Of a stretch of DNA of 64,000 nucleotides, positions 9,769-19,564 are shown one piece after another. The stretch covers positions 9,052,001-9,116,000 of the forward strand of contig JAPFFF010000002.1 of NCBI GenBank assembly GCA_039105265.1, in the 5' to 3' direction. The notes below the pieces were generated by a model. The model ran no database searches and had not been told where the DNA came from. It saw only the letters and a list, made by a program, of their open reading frames with translations. How positions within the stretch are numbered: the stretch's first letter is position 1; each line of letters opens with the position of its first letter. This DNA comes from Tritrichomonas musculus. Lineage: Eukaryota; Parabasalia; Tritrichomonadida; Tritrichomonadidae. A program made the position numbers and the translations under genes.

Positions 9769-11460
9769 ATGAATGTTTTTGATTTAAAATGTCTTGAATG
9801 TTGATATCAATGCCTTCTTGGCTTATTAATAGTTCAACAATTTCTTTATGGCCTTTATTTGCAGCACAAATTAACCCAGTTCTATTAAATGTTCGAGTTA
9901 AATTCCATAAATCATTCAAGTTTTCAATCATATGAAAAAAGTTAGATTTGAATATCATGAATGTTTTTGATTTAAAATGTCTTGAATGTTGATATCAATG
10001 CCTTCTTGGCTTATTAATAGTTCAACAATTTCTTTATGGCCTTCATATGCAGCACAAATTAACCCAGTTCTATTAAATGTTCGAGTTAAATTCCATAAAT
10101 CATTCAAGTTTTCAATCATATGAAAAAAGTTAGATTTGAATTTCATGAATGTTTTTGATTTAAAATGTCTTGAATGTTGATATCAATGCCTTCTTGGCTT
10201 ATTAATAGTTCAACAATTTCTTTATGGCCTTTATTTGCAGCACAAATTAACCCAGTTCTATTAAATGTTCGAGTTAAATTCCATAAATCATTCAAGTTTT
10301 CAATCATATGAAAAAAACTAGATTTGAATATAATGAATGTTTTTGATTTAAAATGTCTTGAATGTTGATATCAATGCCTTCTTGGCTTATTAATAGTTCA
10401 ACAATTTCTTTATGGCCTTCATATGCAGCACAAATCAACCCAGTTCTATTAAATGTTCGAGTTAAATTCCATAAATCATTCAAGTTTTCAATATCATGAA
10501 AAAAGTTAGATTTGAATATAATGAATGTTTTTGATTTAAAATGTCTTGAATGTTGATATCAATGCCTTCTTGGCTTATTAATAGTTCAACGATTTCTTTA
10601 TGGCCTTTATTTGCAGCACAAATCAACGCCGTATAATTAAATGTTCGAGTTAAATTCCATAAATCATTCAAGTTTTCAATATCATGAAAAAAGCTAGATT
10701 TGAATTTCATGAATGTTTTTGATTTAAAATGTCTTGAATGTTGATATCAATGCCTTCTTGGCTTATTAATAGTTCAACAATTTCTTTATGGCCTTCATAT
10801 GCAGCACAAATTAACCCAGTTCTATTAAATGTTCGAGTTAAATTCCATAAATCATTCAAGTTTTCAATCATATGAAAAAAGTTAGATTTGAATATCATGA
10901 ATGTTTTTGATTTAAAATGTCTTGAATGTTGATATCAATGCCTTCTTGGCTTATTAATAGTTCAACAATTTCTTTATGGCCTTCATATGCAGCACAAATT
11001 AACCCAGTTCTATTAAATGTTCGAGTTAAATTCCATAAATCATTCAAGTTTTCAATATCATGAAAAAAGCTAGATTTGAATATAATGAATGTTTTTGATT
11101 TAAAATGTCTTGAATGTTGATATCAATGCCTTCTTGGCTTATTAATAGTTCAACGATTTCTTTATGGCCTTTATTTGCAGCACAAATCAACGCCGTATAA
11201 TTAAATGTTCGAGTTAAATTCCATAAATCATTCAAGTTTTCAATATCATGAAAAAAGTTAGATTTGAATTTCATGAATGTTTTTGATTTAAAATGTCTTG
11301 AATGTTGATATCAATGCCTTCTTGGCTTATTAATAGTTCAACAATTTCTTTATGGCCTTCATATGCAGCACAAATTAACCCAGTTCTATTAAATGTTCGA
11401 GTTAAATTCCATAAATCATTCAAGTTTTCAATATCATGAAAAAAGTTAGATTTGAATTTC
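9769..11460 (-). repeat. Nine 188-bp tandem repeats inside an ankyrin-type gene
   Basis: The word GAATGTTTTTGATTTAAAATG recurs at a spacing of 188 (about 9769, 9957, 10145 and so on to 11273), giving nine copies over 1692 bp. Each unit encodes one ankyrin-like block (NRTGLICAAYEGHKEIVELL or its variant TALICAANKGHKEIVELL). Since 188 is not a multiple of three, the frame shifts at every unit and the gene's frame stops in the first copy boundary. Variant sites give a higher-order pattern: units 4-5-6 match units 7-8-9, a 564-bp period. See the hunt section. Confidence 0.95.
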
Positions 11461-12656
11461 ATGAATGTTTTTGATTTAAAATGACATTTAAATGATTGAT
11501 GTTTAATTTTAGCATTTATGTCAATGGTCCCTTCTGTCAAATAAAGTTTCACAAGTGTGTAATAATCAAATTCACATAAATAAAGAAACATGTTTTTGTA
11601 TTTCATGTTTGCTGGGAAAAAACAATAATTGTGAGATTCAACGGCATATTGATAAAGATTCGCATAATAGTAGTTTTCAATGTTATTTTGTAGATCTTCT
11701 TCTTTAATTAAATTATCAATGATGTAGTTCGAAATTTCGTTGTGATGACATTTAATCGATTCATTAAGAATTCTTTCATATTGATTTCTTGGTGGTGGAA
11801 CATGATTCTCTTCAAGATATCTGATCAGTTCTGCATTACAACTGTGAATCGAATAAATCCACATCGATGATGTCAGTTCAACTCCTTTCTTTTCCATGTA
11901 TTTGATGATGTCATTCGAACCATAAAACGATGCATATTTAATCAGACTGATTTCGCTTTTTTCTGTCAAAAGTCGGTTTGTTTCAAAAATTGATTTTTTA
12001 ATTTCAATTTCGAGTGACAAATTCGTTTGTTCTGTAAATCTGATAAATTCTTGAATTTTGTTATTTCGAATCAGTTCACACAAATAATCATCATTCAATC
12101 CTTCTCGTCTTTTTTCATAGAAATTGGATTCAACTTTTTTGTTCATTCGTTCAATAAATTTATTGTCTTTTAATAATTCATTCTCGCTGCCGTATTTTTC
12201 AATGTTTTCTTTTGTGAGAAACCGTTTGATTTCTGGTTGAAAATATTCACAATAGTTCTTTTCGACATATTCCCAACTAGTAATTATTGGAAAAATGTAC
12301 TCATCAATTATCATCAGTTTTTCTTCAAGAAGAAATAGAAGGATTCGCTTGTTATCTTTGAAAATGTTGAATATTTCTGAATTTGAAAAATATTTTTGGA
12401 GATCTTGTTTGAATTGTCTTAAAACTCGCTCAACTTTAGAAATAAAATTCCGAACACGATAATGATTGTTCACGATGTTGACTATTAATTGTAATAATGC
12501 TTTGAATTCATGTTGGACATTAATTATTTGTTGACTCGAGACAAAATTAATGAAATTGTAATATTTGTCTTCTCCATCTGATTCTTCTTCAAGGAATTCC
12601 AGAAAGGAACTTTGAATACTTTTCATTTTGTCAATAAATGTTTCTGAGTTTTCCAT
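11271..12656 (-). CDS. Ankyrin-type protein with shared trichomonad N-terminal domain
   Basis: 461 residues from an ATG at 12654-12656. Residues 1-370 form a helical, charged region that includes YASFYGSNDIIKYMEKKG and SMWIYSIHSCNAELIRYLE and ESIKCHHNEI; this is the kind of region (DUF3447-like) placed before ankyrin repeats in large trichomonad families. The same domain opens the leucine-rich-repeat protein at 55660-57501. One ankyrin repeat (LICAAYEGHKEIVELLISQ) follows, then the frame runs into the 188-bp array and stops after NQKHS. The true family member would continue to the tail at 9608, so this product is C-terminally shortened by the expansion. No signal peptide or membrane span is visible. 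Whether it is still expressed is unknown. Confidence 0.75.
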   Translation of the reverse strand: MENSETFIDKMKSIQSSFLEFLEEESDGEDKYYNFINFVSSQQIINVQHEFKALLQLIVNIVNNHYRVRNFISKVERVLRQFKQDLQKYFSNSEIFNIFKDNKRILLFLLEEKLMIIDEYIFPIITSWEYVEKNYCEYFQPEIKRFLTKENIEKYGSENELLKDNKFIERMNKKVESNFYEKRREGLNDDYLCELIRNNKIQEFIRFTEQTNLSLEIEIKKSIFETNRLLTEKSEISLIKYASFYGSNDIIKYMEKKGVELTSSMWIYSIHSCNAELIRYLEENHVPPPRNQYERILNESIKCHHNEISNYIIDNLIKEEDLQNNIENYYYANLYQYAVESHNYCFFPANMKYKNMFLYLCEFDYYTLVKLYLTEGTIDINAKIKHQSFKCHFKSKTFMKFKSNFFHDIENLNDLWNLTRTFNRTGLICAAYEGHKEIVELLISQEGIDINIQDILNQKHS

Positions 12657-13556
12657 TTGGACATAAATTAAAATTTGGTCAAAATTAATGAAATGTGATA
12701 TGAAATATTACATATAGTTTTTAGATCAGAAAAAATAATTTGTAAACCATTCATTTATTTGCAGATAATGATTTAATACTGACTGTATAGGTTCGGCAAC
12801 GGTCAATTCGTTTACTGATGGCAATACCACGCTTTTATATAATCGCATATCTTTGAAATTACATTGTTACTTGATATTCTTACCTACCTTATTTAGTAAT
12901 CCGATAGAAAAATAGGAAAGCTTTTCCCTACAACTAGTTCCAACTAATACTGTTATAGATACAATACTATATTTAAGTTATTCTCCTCAAGATCTATTTT
13001 TATATATAACTTAAAAGTCAACACACATATACTAAATGGAAACTTAGGAAAGAAAATTAATTATAGTGTTAATAATTAAGATATTTAAGATATATTTATT
13101 TTATTTTTATTTTCACTTTTTGAGGCAATTTTATTTTCTCAAAGGTCGTACAACTGAATTTTTACAGTAAAACTCAATGATTGGTTTGTTTAAACTAATT
13201 ATATTTTATTATTATAATAATAATAATCAGTTTTATAAATATTTGCATCGTACAAAATTCTAATTAAAATAAAAACTAAAAGGATATAAGTATATATTAA
13301 ATTTTCTTCAGAAAATAAATTTGAGTATTTTATCTCAATTTATTTTAATTATTTTTGATAAGAATTTTATAACACTTTCTAAAAATTTAGAATAGCGATA
13401 ACTTTTTATATAATTTATTCTAGTCATTAATTCTTTTGATATCTATTTATATGCTTTCGAAACATTAAGTGATATATAAAAATAGTTATTATTATTGAAA
13501 AAACAAATTCATTTTTTATCAAAAATGCAGAAAAATTGAATTTGTTGAAATATTAA
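12657..13556. other. Intergenic stretch
   Basis: AT-rich. A minus-strand frame of 40 codons at about 12738-12860 begins MRLYKSVVLPSVNELTVAEP and looks coding-like but is too short to assign. A CACTTTTTGA motif lies at about 13124-13133. Confidence 0.4.
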
Positions 13557-13781
13557 ATGATTTTTTTTAAAAAAATTGGACGTTACAGGAGTCCAATGAA
13601 GAATATAATTTTATTTATATGCATTTACTTTCTAATATATTTGAATTTCATTCCAAATCAAATGTCAGTTTTTTCTAAAAATGACGATTTAGTTGATTGG
13701 TTTCATAAATATAAAAAGTCTAATATTTCAGTTAATGAAGGATTTCGTCAAAAAGTAAAATATTATTTGTATAACGCATAG
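13557..13781 (+). CDS. Possible 74-residue membrane protein
   Basis: ATG start, 74 codons. Residues 16-34 (NIILFICIYFLIYLNFI) form one hydrophobic span after a basic N-terminus, followed by a hydrophilic tail rich in Lys and Asp. I do not recognise it. In DNA this AT-rich such frames occur by chance, and no initiator motif is evident, so support is weak. Confidence 0.25.
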   Translation: MIFFKKIGRYRSPMKNIILFICIYFLIYLNFIPNQMSVFSKNDDLVDWFHKYKKSNISVNEGFRQKVKYYLYNA

Positions 13782-14016
13782 TATACCCATTCAAGTGGCA
13801 TCTATATTTTTAAAATGATACAAATATTTTTGTAATTGATATATATTGAATTTTAATTAAAATCTTTATTTCAACCATTACATTTTATAATATTGGATAT
13901 AAAATATATAAATTATATATTATAATTATTAAATAAATTATTTATTAATATAAATATAAATTTATTTTATTTTATTTTTTATTCAATTTAGTTGAATTAT
14001 TTTCTCTTCATTTCTT

Positions 14017-14481
14017 TTGAATTTTCACTTTTTTGAGAACTTTGGTAGAGAGTGGTTTAATGTGTATGATTTGTTTTATAATGACCAACTCATTATACAT
14101 AATAATGTATTTCAACGAAGGACTCTAATAAGACCAGCTGATATAGAGATGACAGATAGAATACATAGAGCTACTGATAATAATTGGTCAATAGAATGGG
14201 AAGGAACAACATACACAGCGAGAGAGATTGAACAATTATCTATACAAGACAGATTAAATTTACCATTTGTACAAAATGGAGATATTGGATTAGAACCTTA
14301 CTTGAATGACCAAACAATGGAAGCAATGATAAATATTATTGATCATAGAGGAGAGACTATTGACCCAATTGTTGCTACTATTGATTATTCAGCACCAACT
14401 ACAGCAAATATTAGTGGAGGTCAAGTACGATTTGTTGGAATAAATTCACAGATAGAAGTCAATGCAAATGGAGATAGATAA
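14017..14481 (+). CDS. Unassigned ORF of about 150 codons
   Basis: An open frame, of more balanced base composition than its surroundings, encodes an acidic, soluble-looking protein with RPADIEMTDRIHRATDNNW, NGDIGLEPYLNDQTMEAMI and IDHRGETIDPIVATIDYS. I see no ATG near its beginning and no signal peptide, so it may be incomplete. The stop overlaps a 24-bp perfect palindrome, and a GC-rich, repeat-containing tract follows. A mobile-element or Maverick origin is possible from the neighbourhood but not shown by any motif. Confidence 0.45.
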   Translation: MNFHFFENFGREWFNVYDLFYNDQLIIHNNVFQRRTLIRPADIEMTDRIHRATDNNWSIEWEGTTYTAREIEQLSIQDRLNLPFVQNGDIGLEPYLNDQTMEAMINIIDHRGETIDPIVATIDYSAPTTANISGGQVRFVGINSQIEVNANGDR

Positions 14482-14500
14482 TGATACTAGTATCATTATC
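14477..14500. repeat. 24-bp perfect palindrome centred on ACTAGT
   Basis: GATAATGATACT followed by its exact inverse complement, overlapping the stop codon of the preceding ORF. A similar ACTAGT-centred palindrome is at 36142-36169. Possible hairpin terminator, or chance in AT-rich DNA. Confidence 0.8.
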
Positions 14501-14599
14501 AGTTATTGTAATCGAGGATGAATTAATATTTATCAGATATTGTTTAGTTGTCATTTGAACAAGAATAAAAACAAAAAAGAAAACAAATGATGAGCATTT

Positions 14600-14905
14600 A
14601 ATTGGATGTGTATTTGTGCTTATGAAGGTGTTGCGTTTGCTATGATAAGTAGATGCTTGTATGTTTACTAGGTTCTTAATGGTATTATACTTATGAAGGT
14701 AAATATTTGGTCACGTTGCTGGAATAAAATCTGGCACCTATTATAGAAGCCTATGCATTTTGTGGCATAGCGTGACACAAATGCACAGGGTATAGGCTTG
14801 AGGGAAATATGCGACCACAGCCGTAAGCGGAGCTCCAAGCGAAGGCGTGCCTGAGCTTGGTGGCGAAGCGTGTAGGCTGGGGGGAGAGAAGCGACCACAG
14901 CCTAT
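14600..14905. repeat. GC-rich island with internal repeats
   Basis: This stretch is much richer in G and C than its surroundings. GCGACCACAGCC occurs at about 14811 and 14891, each preceded by a related tract ending in TAGGCT and a G run; CTTATGAAGGT occurs at about 14619 and 14690. TATAGGCT and its inverse AGCCTATA bracket the core, so RNA or DNA secondary structure is possible. A 76-codon minus-strand frame across it gives an arginine-rich string typical of noncoding GC-rich DNA. Confidence 0.5.
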
Positions 14906-14911
14906 ACTATA

Positions 14912-15330
14912 CTACTGGTATCCCCAATCGTCTTGGTCTTGATTCTGATGTTGATTTTGATGCTTCTTTTTGTTCTGTTCCATAAATATCAAAGAAAACA
15001 TCTGCCCAAATTTGTTAAAATACTTTAACTTTGCCATCAGAAGAATCGTAATCGATAAAACTGTGAATCCAGTCATGATTATAGTATTCCAAACTAATTA
15101 AGAATTTCATCATAAGTTGTAGTTCTTCATTATGAATGTTCTAAACTCGATCCAAATTTGCCGCATATTCTTCTTTTCCCTATTTATATCTGATTCCACA
15201 TTCTTTGAAATAGAAATATATTTCTATTCAAAATCGACCAAATAAAACACGGCGATTGGATAGAGTGGTTTCGGCAAAATAACGGATCTGACAATGGCAC
15301 TTTCATTTTCCCTCTTATCCATTTCTCCAT
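14912..15330 (-). pseudogene. Remnant of a small membrane protein gene
   Basis: The downstream part (ATG at 15074-15076, stop at 14912-14914) encodes 54 residues with one transmembrane span (MTGFTVLSITILLMAKLKYF) and a tail rich in Gln, His and Asp ending DDWGYQ. Upstream on the same strand a separate short frame begins MDKRENESAIVRSVILPKP at about 15320 and ends after some 32 codons. The pieces lie in different frames, suggesting one decayed gene. I do not recognise the family. Confidence 0.35.
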
Positions 15331-15414
15331 TTATTTGCTGATAATTAATTAACACTCGATTAAAAAGTGTAATACTAATTGAAAATTATTTGTTTATGTT
15401 CGATCATTTGTTAA

Positions 15415-15902
15415 TAAGCTTGTTATTCTCATATTCTCGAGATCGATAGTTGATTGACTTTTTGATATCGATACATAAATATGCACTGATTCTCGAGATC
15501 GATTTCAGAGATCGAGAATTTTTTTTCTCAGCTTTTGATATAAGAATTTTCAATTAAACTTTTTGATAAATATATGATCGCAATTGAATCTCAAATATTT
15601 CATAAAAAAAAAAAAAAAAAAAAAAAAAAATGTATTTTGTGATTTTAATCTTAATATAAACATCAATACATTATATTATATATTTTTAAATATTATAATA
15701 TCACAAATATCAATTATAAAAAAAGATAAAAATGTTTGAGATCTCGGTAATTGATATCAAGTTTACAATTATTTTCATATCACATTTCATATCTGATATC
15801 TTTATAATCGATAATCTCGATATCAGATTTTTAAACTGATAATCGAGTATCAGATGTAAAAAAGTGACGTTTTTGATATCGATTCTCAAAATAACAAGTC
15901 TA
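15415..15902. mobile_element. Inverted-repeat element with 8-bp target duplication
   Basis: The left end TAAGCTTGTTATTCTC and the inverse of the right end TAGACTTGTTATTTTG are related, and TTTGTTAA flanks the element on both sides (15407-15414, 15903-15910). The interior is full of CGATATCGAT- and CTCGAGATCGA-type palindromic words and holds an A run of about 27 bases at 15603-15630. TAG-type ends with 8-bp duplications suggest a hAT-like non-autonomous element. A relative lies at 60587-60973. Confidence 0.7.
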
Positions 15903-16211
15903 TTTGTTAATTCTCAAAAATTATTTAACAAGTTCTATAATTACGATGCCATTTAAACTCGATATATAGTTGTCTCATCATTGATCGATAATCAATATTA
16001 AATTATATTTAAAAAACGTTTTTTGAAGTATTTTTTGAAGGTCAGTTCTTCATTTTTTTAATTTTTCAATACTAATCTCAAAAATTCAGAATGACTTTCA
16101 ATTAGTATATTAAAATTTTCTGTAACTTATTCAATTAGTCTAAGTATATATTGAAAATCTTAGAAAAGGTCCGTTTTTTATTTTACTTTTAACAAAATTT
16201 TGAAAGGATAT

Positions 16212-16216
16212 TCACA
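16212..16216 (+). promoter_or_regulatory. Initiator-like TCACA before the EF-hand gene
   Basis: TCACA lies 23 bases upstream of the ATG at 16235, a match to the TCA+pyrimidine core of the trichomonad Inr. Confidence 0.4.
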
Positions 16217-16234
16217 AAAAATCTTTAACTAAAA

Positions 16235-16993
16235 ATGAATAATCCTTCGAATCCTCAAATATACCAACCTTCAAAAAAGCGTTATGGAGGCAACTTAAAA
16301 AGATACGGAACAGAACCATCAATTACTTCGCCTAGAGGCTTCGCATATAAAAAGGTATATCAGTCACCAACAGGAGCTAGGAGGAACTTTAGCCCCCCAA
16401 AAAGAAATCAAATCCCTCCAAAAAGAAACCAGAGTCCTCCAAGAGCTGGAGGAAATTATCGATTAGCTCATTACAATCCAAAACCAATCCCCTCCCAAGC
16501 TCCTGATTTAGCCAATCGCAAAGCTCTTCAGGCCAAAAAATCAAGTTCATTACCAAAATACAAATTTACTCCTGCCGAAATTGATAAACTTAGACATGGA
16601 TTCAACCAAATTGATCTCGATGGAAATGGTCGTTTAGATAAATATGAAATGAATACATTTCTACAAAAAAATGGTTTAGACATTACATTTACAGATCTTG
16701 AATATCAACTTTTTTCACATGATGGAGAAACTCTTGATTTTGAAGAATTTAAGAATTACATTTCAGTTACATCACAAATGGAGACTAATCCACGTGTTTA
16801 TTACAAATGCTTATTTGATTACATTGACAAAGATCACAGCGGAGGTATCGATGAAGATGAATTAATGGAATTTTGCCAATTAGTGAAATCACCAATCACA
16901 AAAACAGAGGCTAAAAAGACAATTCAAGAATTGGATGATACTCATACAGGAACAATTAATTTTGAAGAACTTTGTAAATATTTAGGTTGTTGA
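16235..16993 (+). CDS. EF-hand calcium-binding protein
   Basis: 252 residues. Residues 1-105 are a basic, Pro/Arg/Ser-rich disordered region with repeated SPPKRNQ-type words. The C-terminal 145 residues hold four EF-hand positions: a good loop at 127-138 (DLDGNGRLDKYE), a degenerate second at about 162-171, a good third at 198-209 (DKDHSGGIDEDE) and a fourth at 234-245 (DDTHTGTINFEE). This calmodulin/centrin-like layout with a long basic N-terminus suggests a cytoskeletal or membrane-attached calcium sensor rather than free calmodulin. No signal peptide or membrane span is visible. The start has an initiator upstream. The gene looks intact. Confidence 0.9.
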   Translation: MNNPSNPQIYQPSKKRYGGNLKRYGTEPSITSPRGFAYKKVYQSPTGARRNFSPPKRNQIPPKRNQSPPRAGGNYRLAHYNPKPIPSQAPDLANRKALQAKKSSSLPKYKFTPAEIDKLRHGFNQIDLDGNGRLDKYEMNTFLQKNGLDITFTDLEYQLFSHDGETLDFEEFKNYISVTSQMETNPRVYYKCLFDYIDKDHSGGIDEDELMEFCQLVKSPITKTEAKKTIQELDDTHTGTINFEELCKYLGC

Positions 16994-17039
16994 TTTCAAA
17001 AGATATTGAACCAATTCAAATCAATTAATTTTTCTATGA

Positions 17040-17163
17040 ATTCATTGAAATATAATTAAATGAAAACGATTAATCTGAGTTGAATTTTATGATTTATAAT
17101 TCATTGAAATATAATTAAATGAAAAAGCTTTTTTTTTATTTTTTTGGAATTTTATGATTTATA
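17040..17163. repeat. Two-copy 60-bp tandem duplication
   Basis: TTCATTGAAATATAATTAAA and GAATTTTATGATTTATA occur twice in the same order, offset by about 60 bases, just downstream of the EF-hand gene. Confidence 0.75.
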
Positions 17164-17248
17164 ATTATAATTTATTTATAAAAAAACTTTTTTAAATAAC
17201 GATTTTTTTATTATTTTAAACTTTTTCTATATATTATAAAGGTTAAGG

Positions 17249-17253
17249 TCATG
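17249..17253 (+). promoter_or_regulatory. Initiator-like TCATG overlapping an upstream ATG
   Basis: TCATG includes an out-of-frame ATG at 17251 that would open a 22-codon peptide. The coding ATG is at 17258. If transcription starts at the A of TCA, the 5' leader is only about seven bases and the upstream ATG sits at the extreme cap end. Confidence 0.4.
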
Positions 17254-17257
17254 AAAA

Positions 17258-17833
17258 ATGAATTCTCAAAATCGAAAGAATTTTTCACCCAGAAATTCGC
17301 CGTCACCAAGAAATTCTAGATCTCCATCACCTAACCCTTTCAATCATCGACCAGACCCAAAATGGCTATCAACTATTAAAAATATGATGAATGATGATTT
17401 TATTTTTTATTTGACATTTTTAATATCTTCGTTTTTCCTTGGTATAGTAGATCCACGATTATATATCATCACAATTGTATGCTTTATCGAATTCCTTCGC
17501 GATAATGCAAAATTTGTTACCAATATTAAGAAAAATCTTTCAATTAGTTTTGACGTTTTTTGCTTAATCTTTTATGTTTTTTTGTTCATCAATTTTTTCA
17601 TTCCTACAGTTTCCGCATCGTTTTTCTTCTTTTCATATTATGTTTACAAAAAGAAAAATGTAAATAAAATTGTATCAATTATATTTATTATTTTCGGAAT
17701 TATGGTATCTTTTACCAATGTTTTTCTCAATATTCCAATTTCGATTTTCATATTAAAATATTTGTTTCGAAATCAAAACGAAATAATATCCTTTATTGAT
17801 TCACAAGACGTTATATCTCGTATATTCAAATAA
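17258..17833 (+). CDS. Small multi-pass membrane protein
   Basis: 191 residues from ATG. Residues 1-36 are basic with SPRNSPSPRNSRSPSP, a likely disordered cytosolic segment. The rest holds about five hydrophobic spans (roughly 46-64, 67-85, 97-113, 114-128 and 138-165), short basic loops such as YKKKNVNK, and a polar tail. The arrangement resembles reticulon or PRA1-like ER-shaping proteins, but I see no family signature, so the function is unassigned. The repeated SPRNS words recall those of the EF-hand protein 260 bp upstream, although the proteins are otherwise unrelated. Confidence 0.7.
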   Translation: MNSQNRKNFSPRNSPSPRNSRSPSPNPFNHRPDPKWLSTIKNMMNDDFIFYLTFLISSFFLGIVDPRLYIITIVCFIEFLRDNAKFVTNIKKNLSISFDVFCLIFYVFLFINFFIPTVSASFFFFSYYVYKKKNVNKIVSIIFIIFGIMVSFTNVFLNIPISIFILKYLFRNQNEIISFIDSQDVISRIFK

Positions 17834-19564
17834 ATATAAATTTATATGCTTTTTATACTTAAAAAATAAAATCTTTAATATTTTTTTTTTTTTATTCAAT
17901 AATGAATTATTTTATGTGAAATAGATGCGCTAATTTTCACCAACGACTTGATTTTAGCATATTATAATATACCTTTTTTGATATAAAATAATATTTCATT
18001 GAACAACTTTAGAAATTTTCTATAATAATTTAAATTTAAATTTTTCAAGATATATAAATAAAGGTTACATCTTTTCTTTTTTTTTTTTTTTCCTTTTAAG
18101 ATAATACTTTTTTTTTTTTAAATAAAATACATTTAATAATTTTGAATGAAGCTTAATAATATTTTAATAAAGATTATTCAATTTTTTTGAATAATAATTC
18201 GATATGAAGAAACAAAGATTTGTTAAAAAAAAGTGATATTCTAAATACAGATAAATCTTTTGGCATATAATAATATTTCAATTTTTTTTTTTTTTTTTAT
18301 GTAGAGATTCTGGCTCGAGATTTTGAAAAAAAGTTATTTTATTTTGACAATTTTCATGACACAAAGGTGAATTCTGACCGTTTAAGATATTTTTTTTTTA
18401 TTCTCCTAATATTTGTTTATAATTTTATTACATCCTTATCTACACTCATTTGAAGAATATAATAAAATAAAAGGGTTCGACTTTTGGCGGTTATCATATT
18501 CTAAAATTATAAAAAATTAATAATAAATAATATTAGCATTATCAATAACATGATGCAATTTTAAATATGAAGCCGATTCTATTACCCAAAATAGAGATAT
18601 TTCACTAAAAAAAATAAAAACAGAAAAAGTTTAACTTTTGAAAGGGGAAAATATTTTTGAGTTCTTATCTAATTTCCACTATTCAAAGGGATTTTGGGAA
18701 TTTGTAAATATCCAAATATATAAATATTTTTTAACCTTCATATCATATATTCTTTTTTCATAATTTTATTTACATATTTTAAATTAATTAAAAATTAATT
18801 AATTGAATATCATATAAGATAATATTATTTAAGAAAAATAAAATTGAATTAATACGTTATTATAATTAATTCTCAATTGTGGTATACAAATAAACTGTGT
18901 TAAAATGTAAAAATATATTTTATAATAATATAAATGTGATTTATAATATATATAGAAAATATATTATCATTAATATGAGGATAATACTGATATATTATTA
19001 AAAAATAAGCATTTGTTAATAAAAATAATATATTTTCAAAATTCTGATGTTATCAAAATGATTTTTTCAAAAACTAGCATTTAATTCAATTTTAAATTCA
19101 AAATTTTTATTTAGAAAAAATAATAATTTCTTGAATATCAATAATATATTTTATTAAAAATTATTATTATATTTCTAAGCTACATATAAATAATGTGAAT
19201 AGTAAATCATTTAAGAAAATACCTAAAGTAGCATAATAAAAACACAATTTTTAATGATTTTTGGAATAAATAATGAATTATTTAATTTTTATGATATAAT
19301 AAATGAATCCGAATTTTATTTAATATTGATTTAAAAATTTATTAATTAAAATAAATATCAAATTTTTAAGATATTATTATTTTTCAATCAAAAAAAATTT
19401 GAGAGAGTCGACCCCTTTTAATAAAATTAATATTATTCAGAAAATAACCAAAATTTTTCATTCAAAAAGTGAAAATAAACGGTCTCCCAACAAACAAACA
19501 AAAAAGTCTATTCAAATAACAATATGTAAAAAAATTAAATTTTTTATTATTATCAGTTAACGAA
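17834..19564. other. Long AT-rich intergenic stretch
   Basis: Homopolymer T runs and A/T-rich filler with no supportable gene. A TCAAAAAGTG motif lies at about 19462-19471, about 95 bases beyond the stop of the ABC transporter. Confidence 0.5.

Noticed and set aside
9769-11460. Regular 188-bp repeats considered as a CRISPR-like array
   Set aside because: There are no short repeats separated by unique spacers; the whole 188-bp unit repeats and encodes ankyrin sequence.
14668-14898. 76-codon minus-strand frame through the GC-rich island
   Set aside because: The arginine/leucine-rich translation follows from the repeated GC-rich words; there is no independent evidence of coding.
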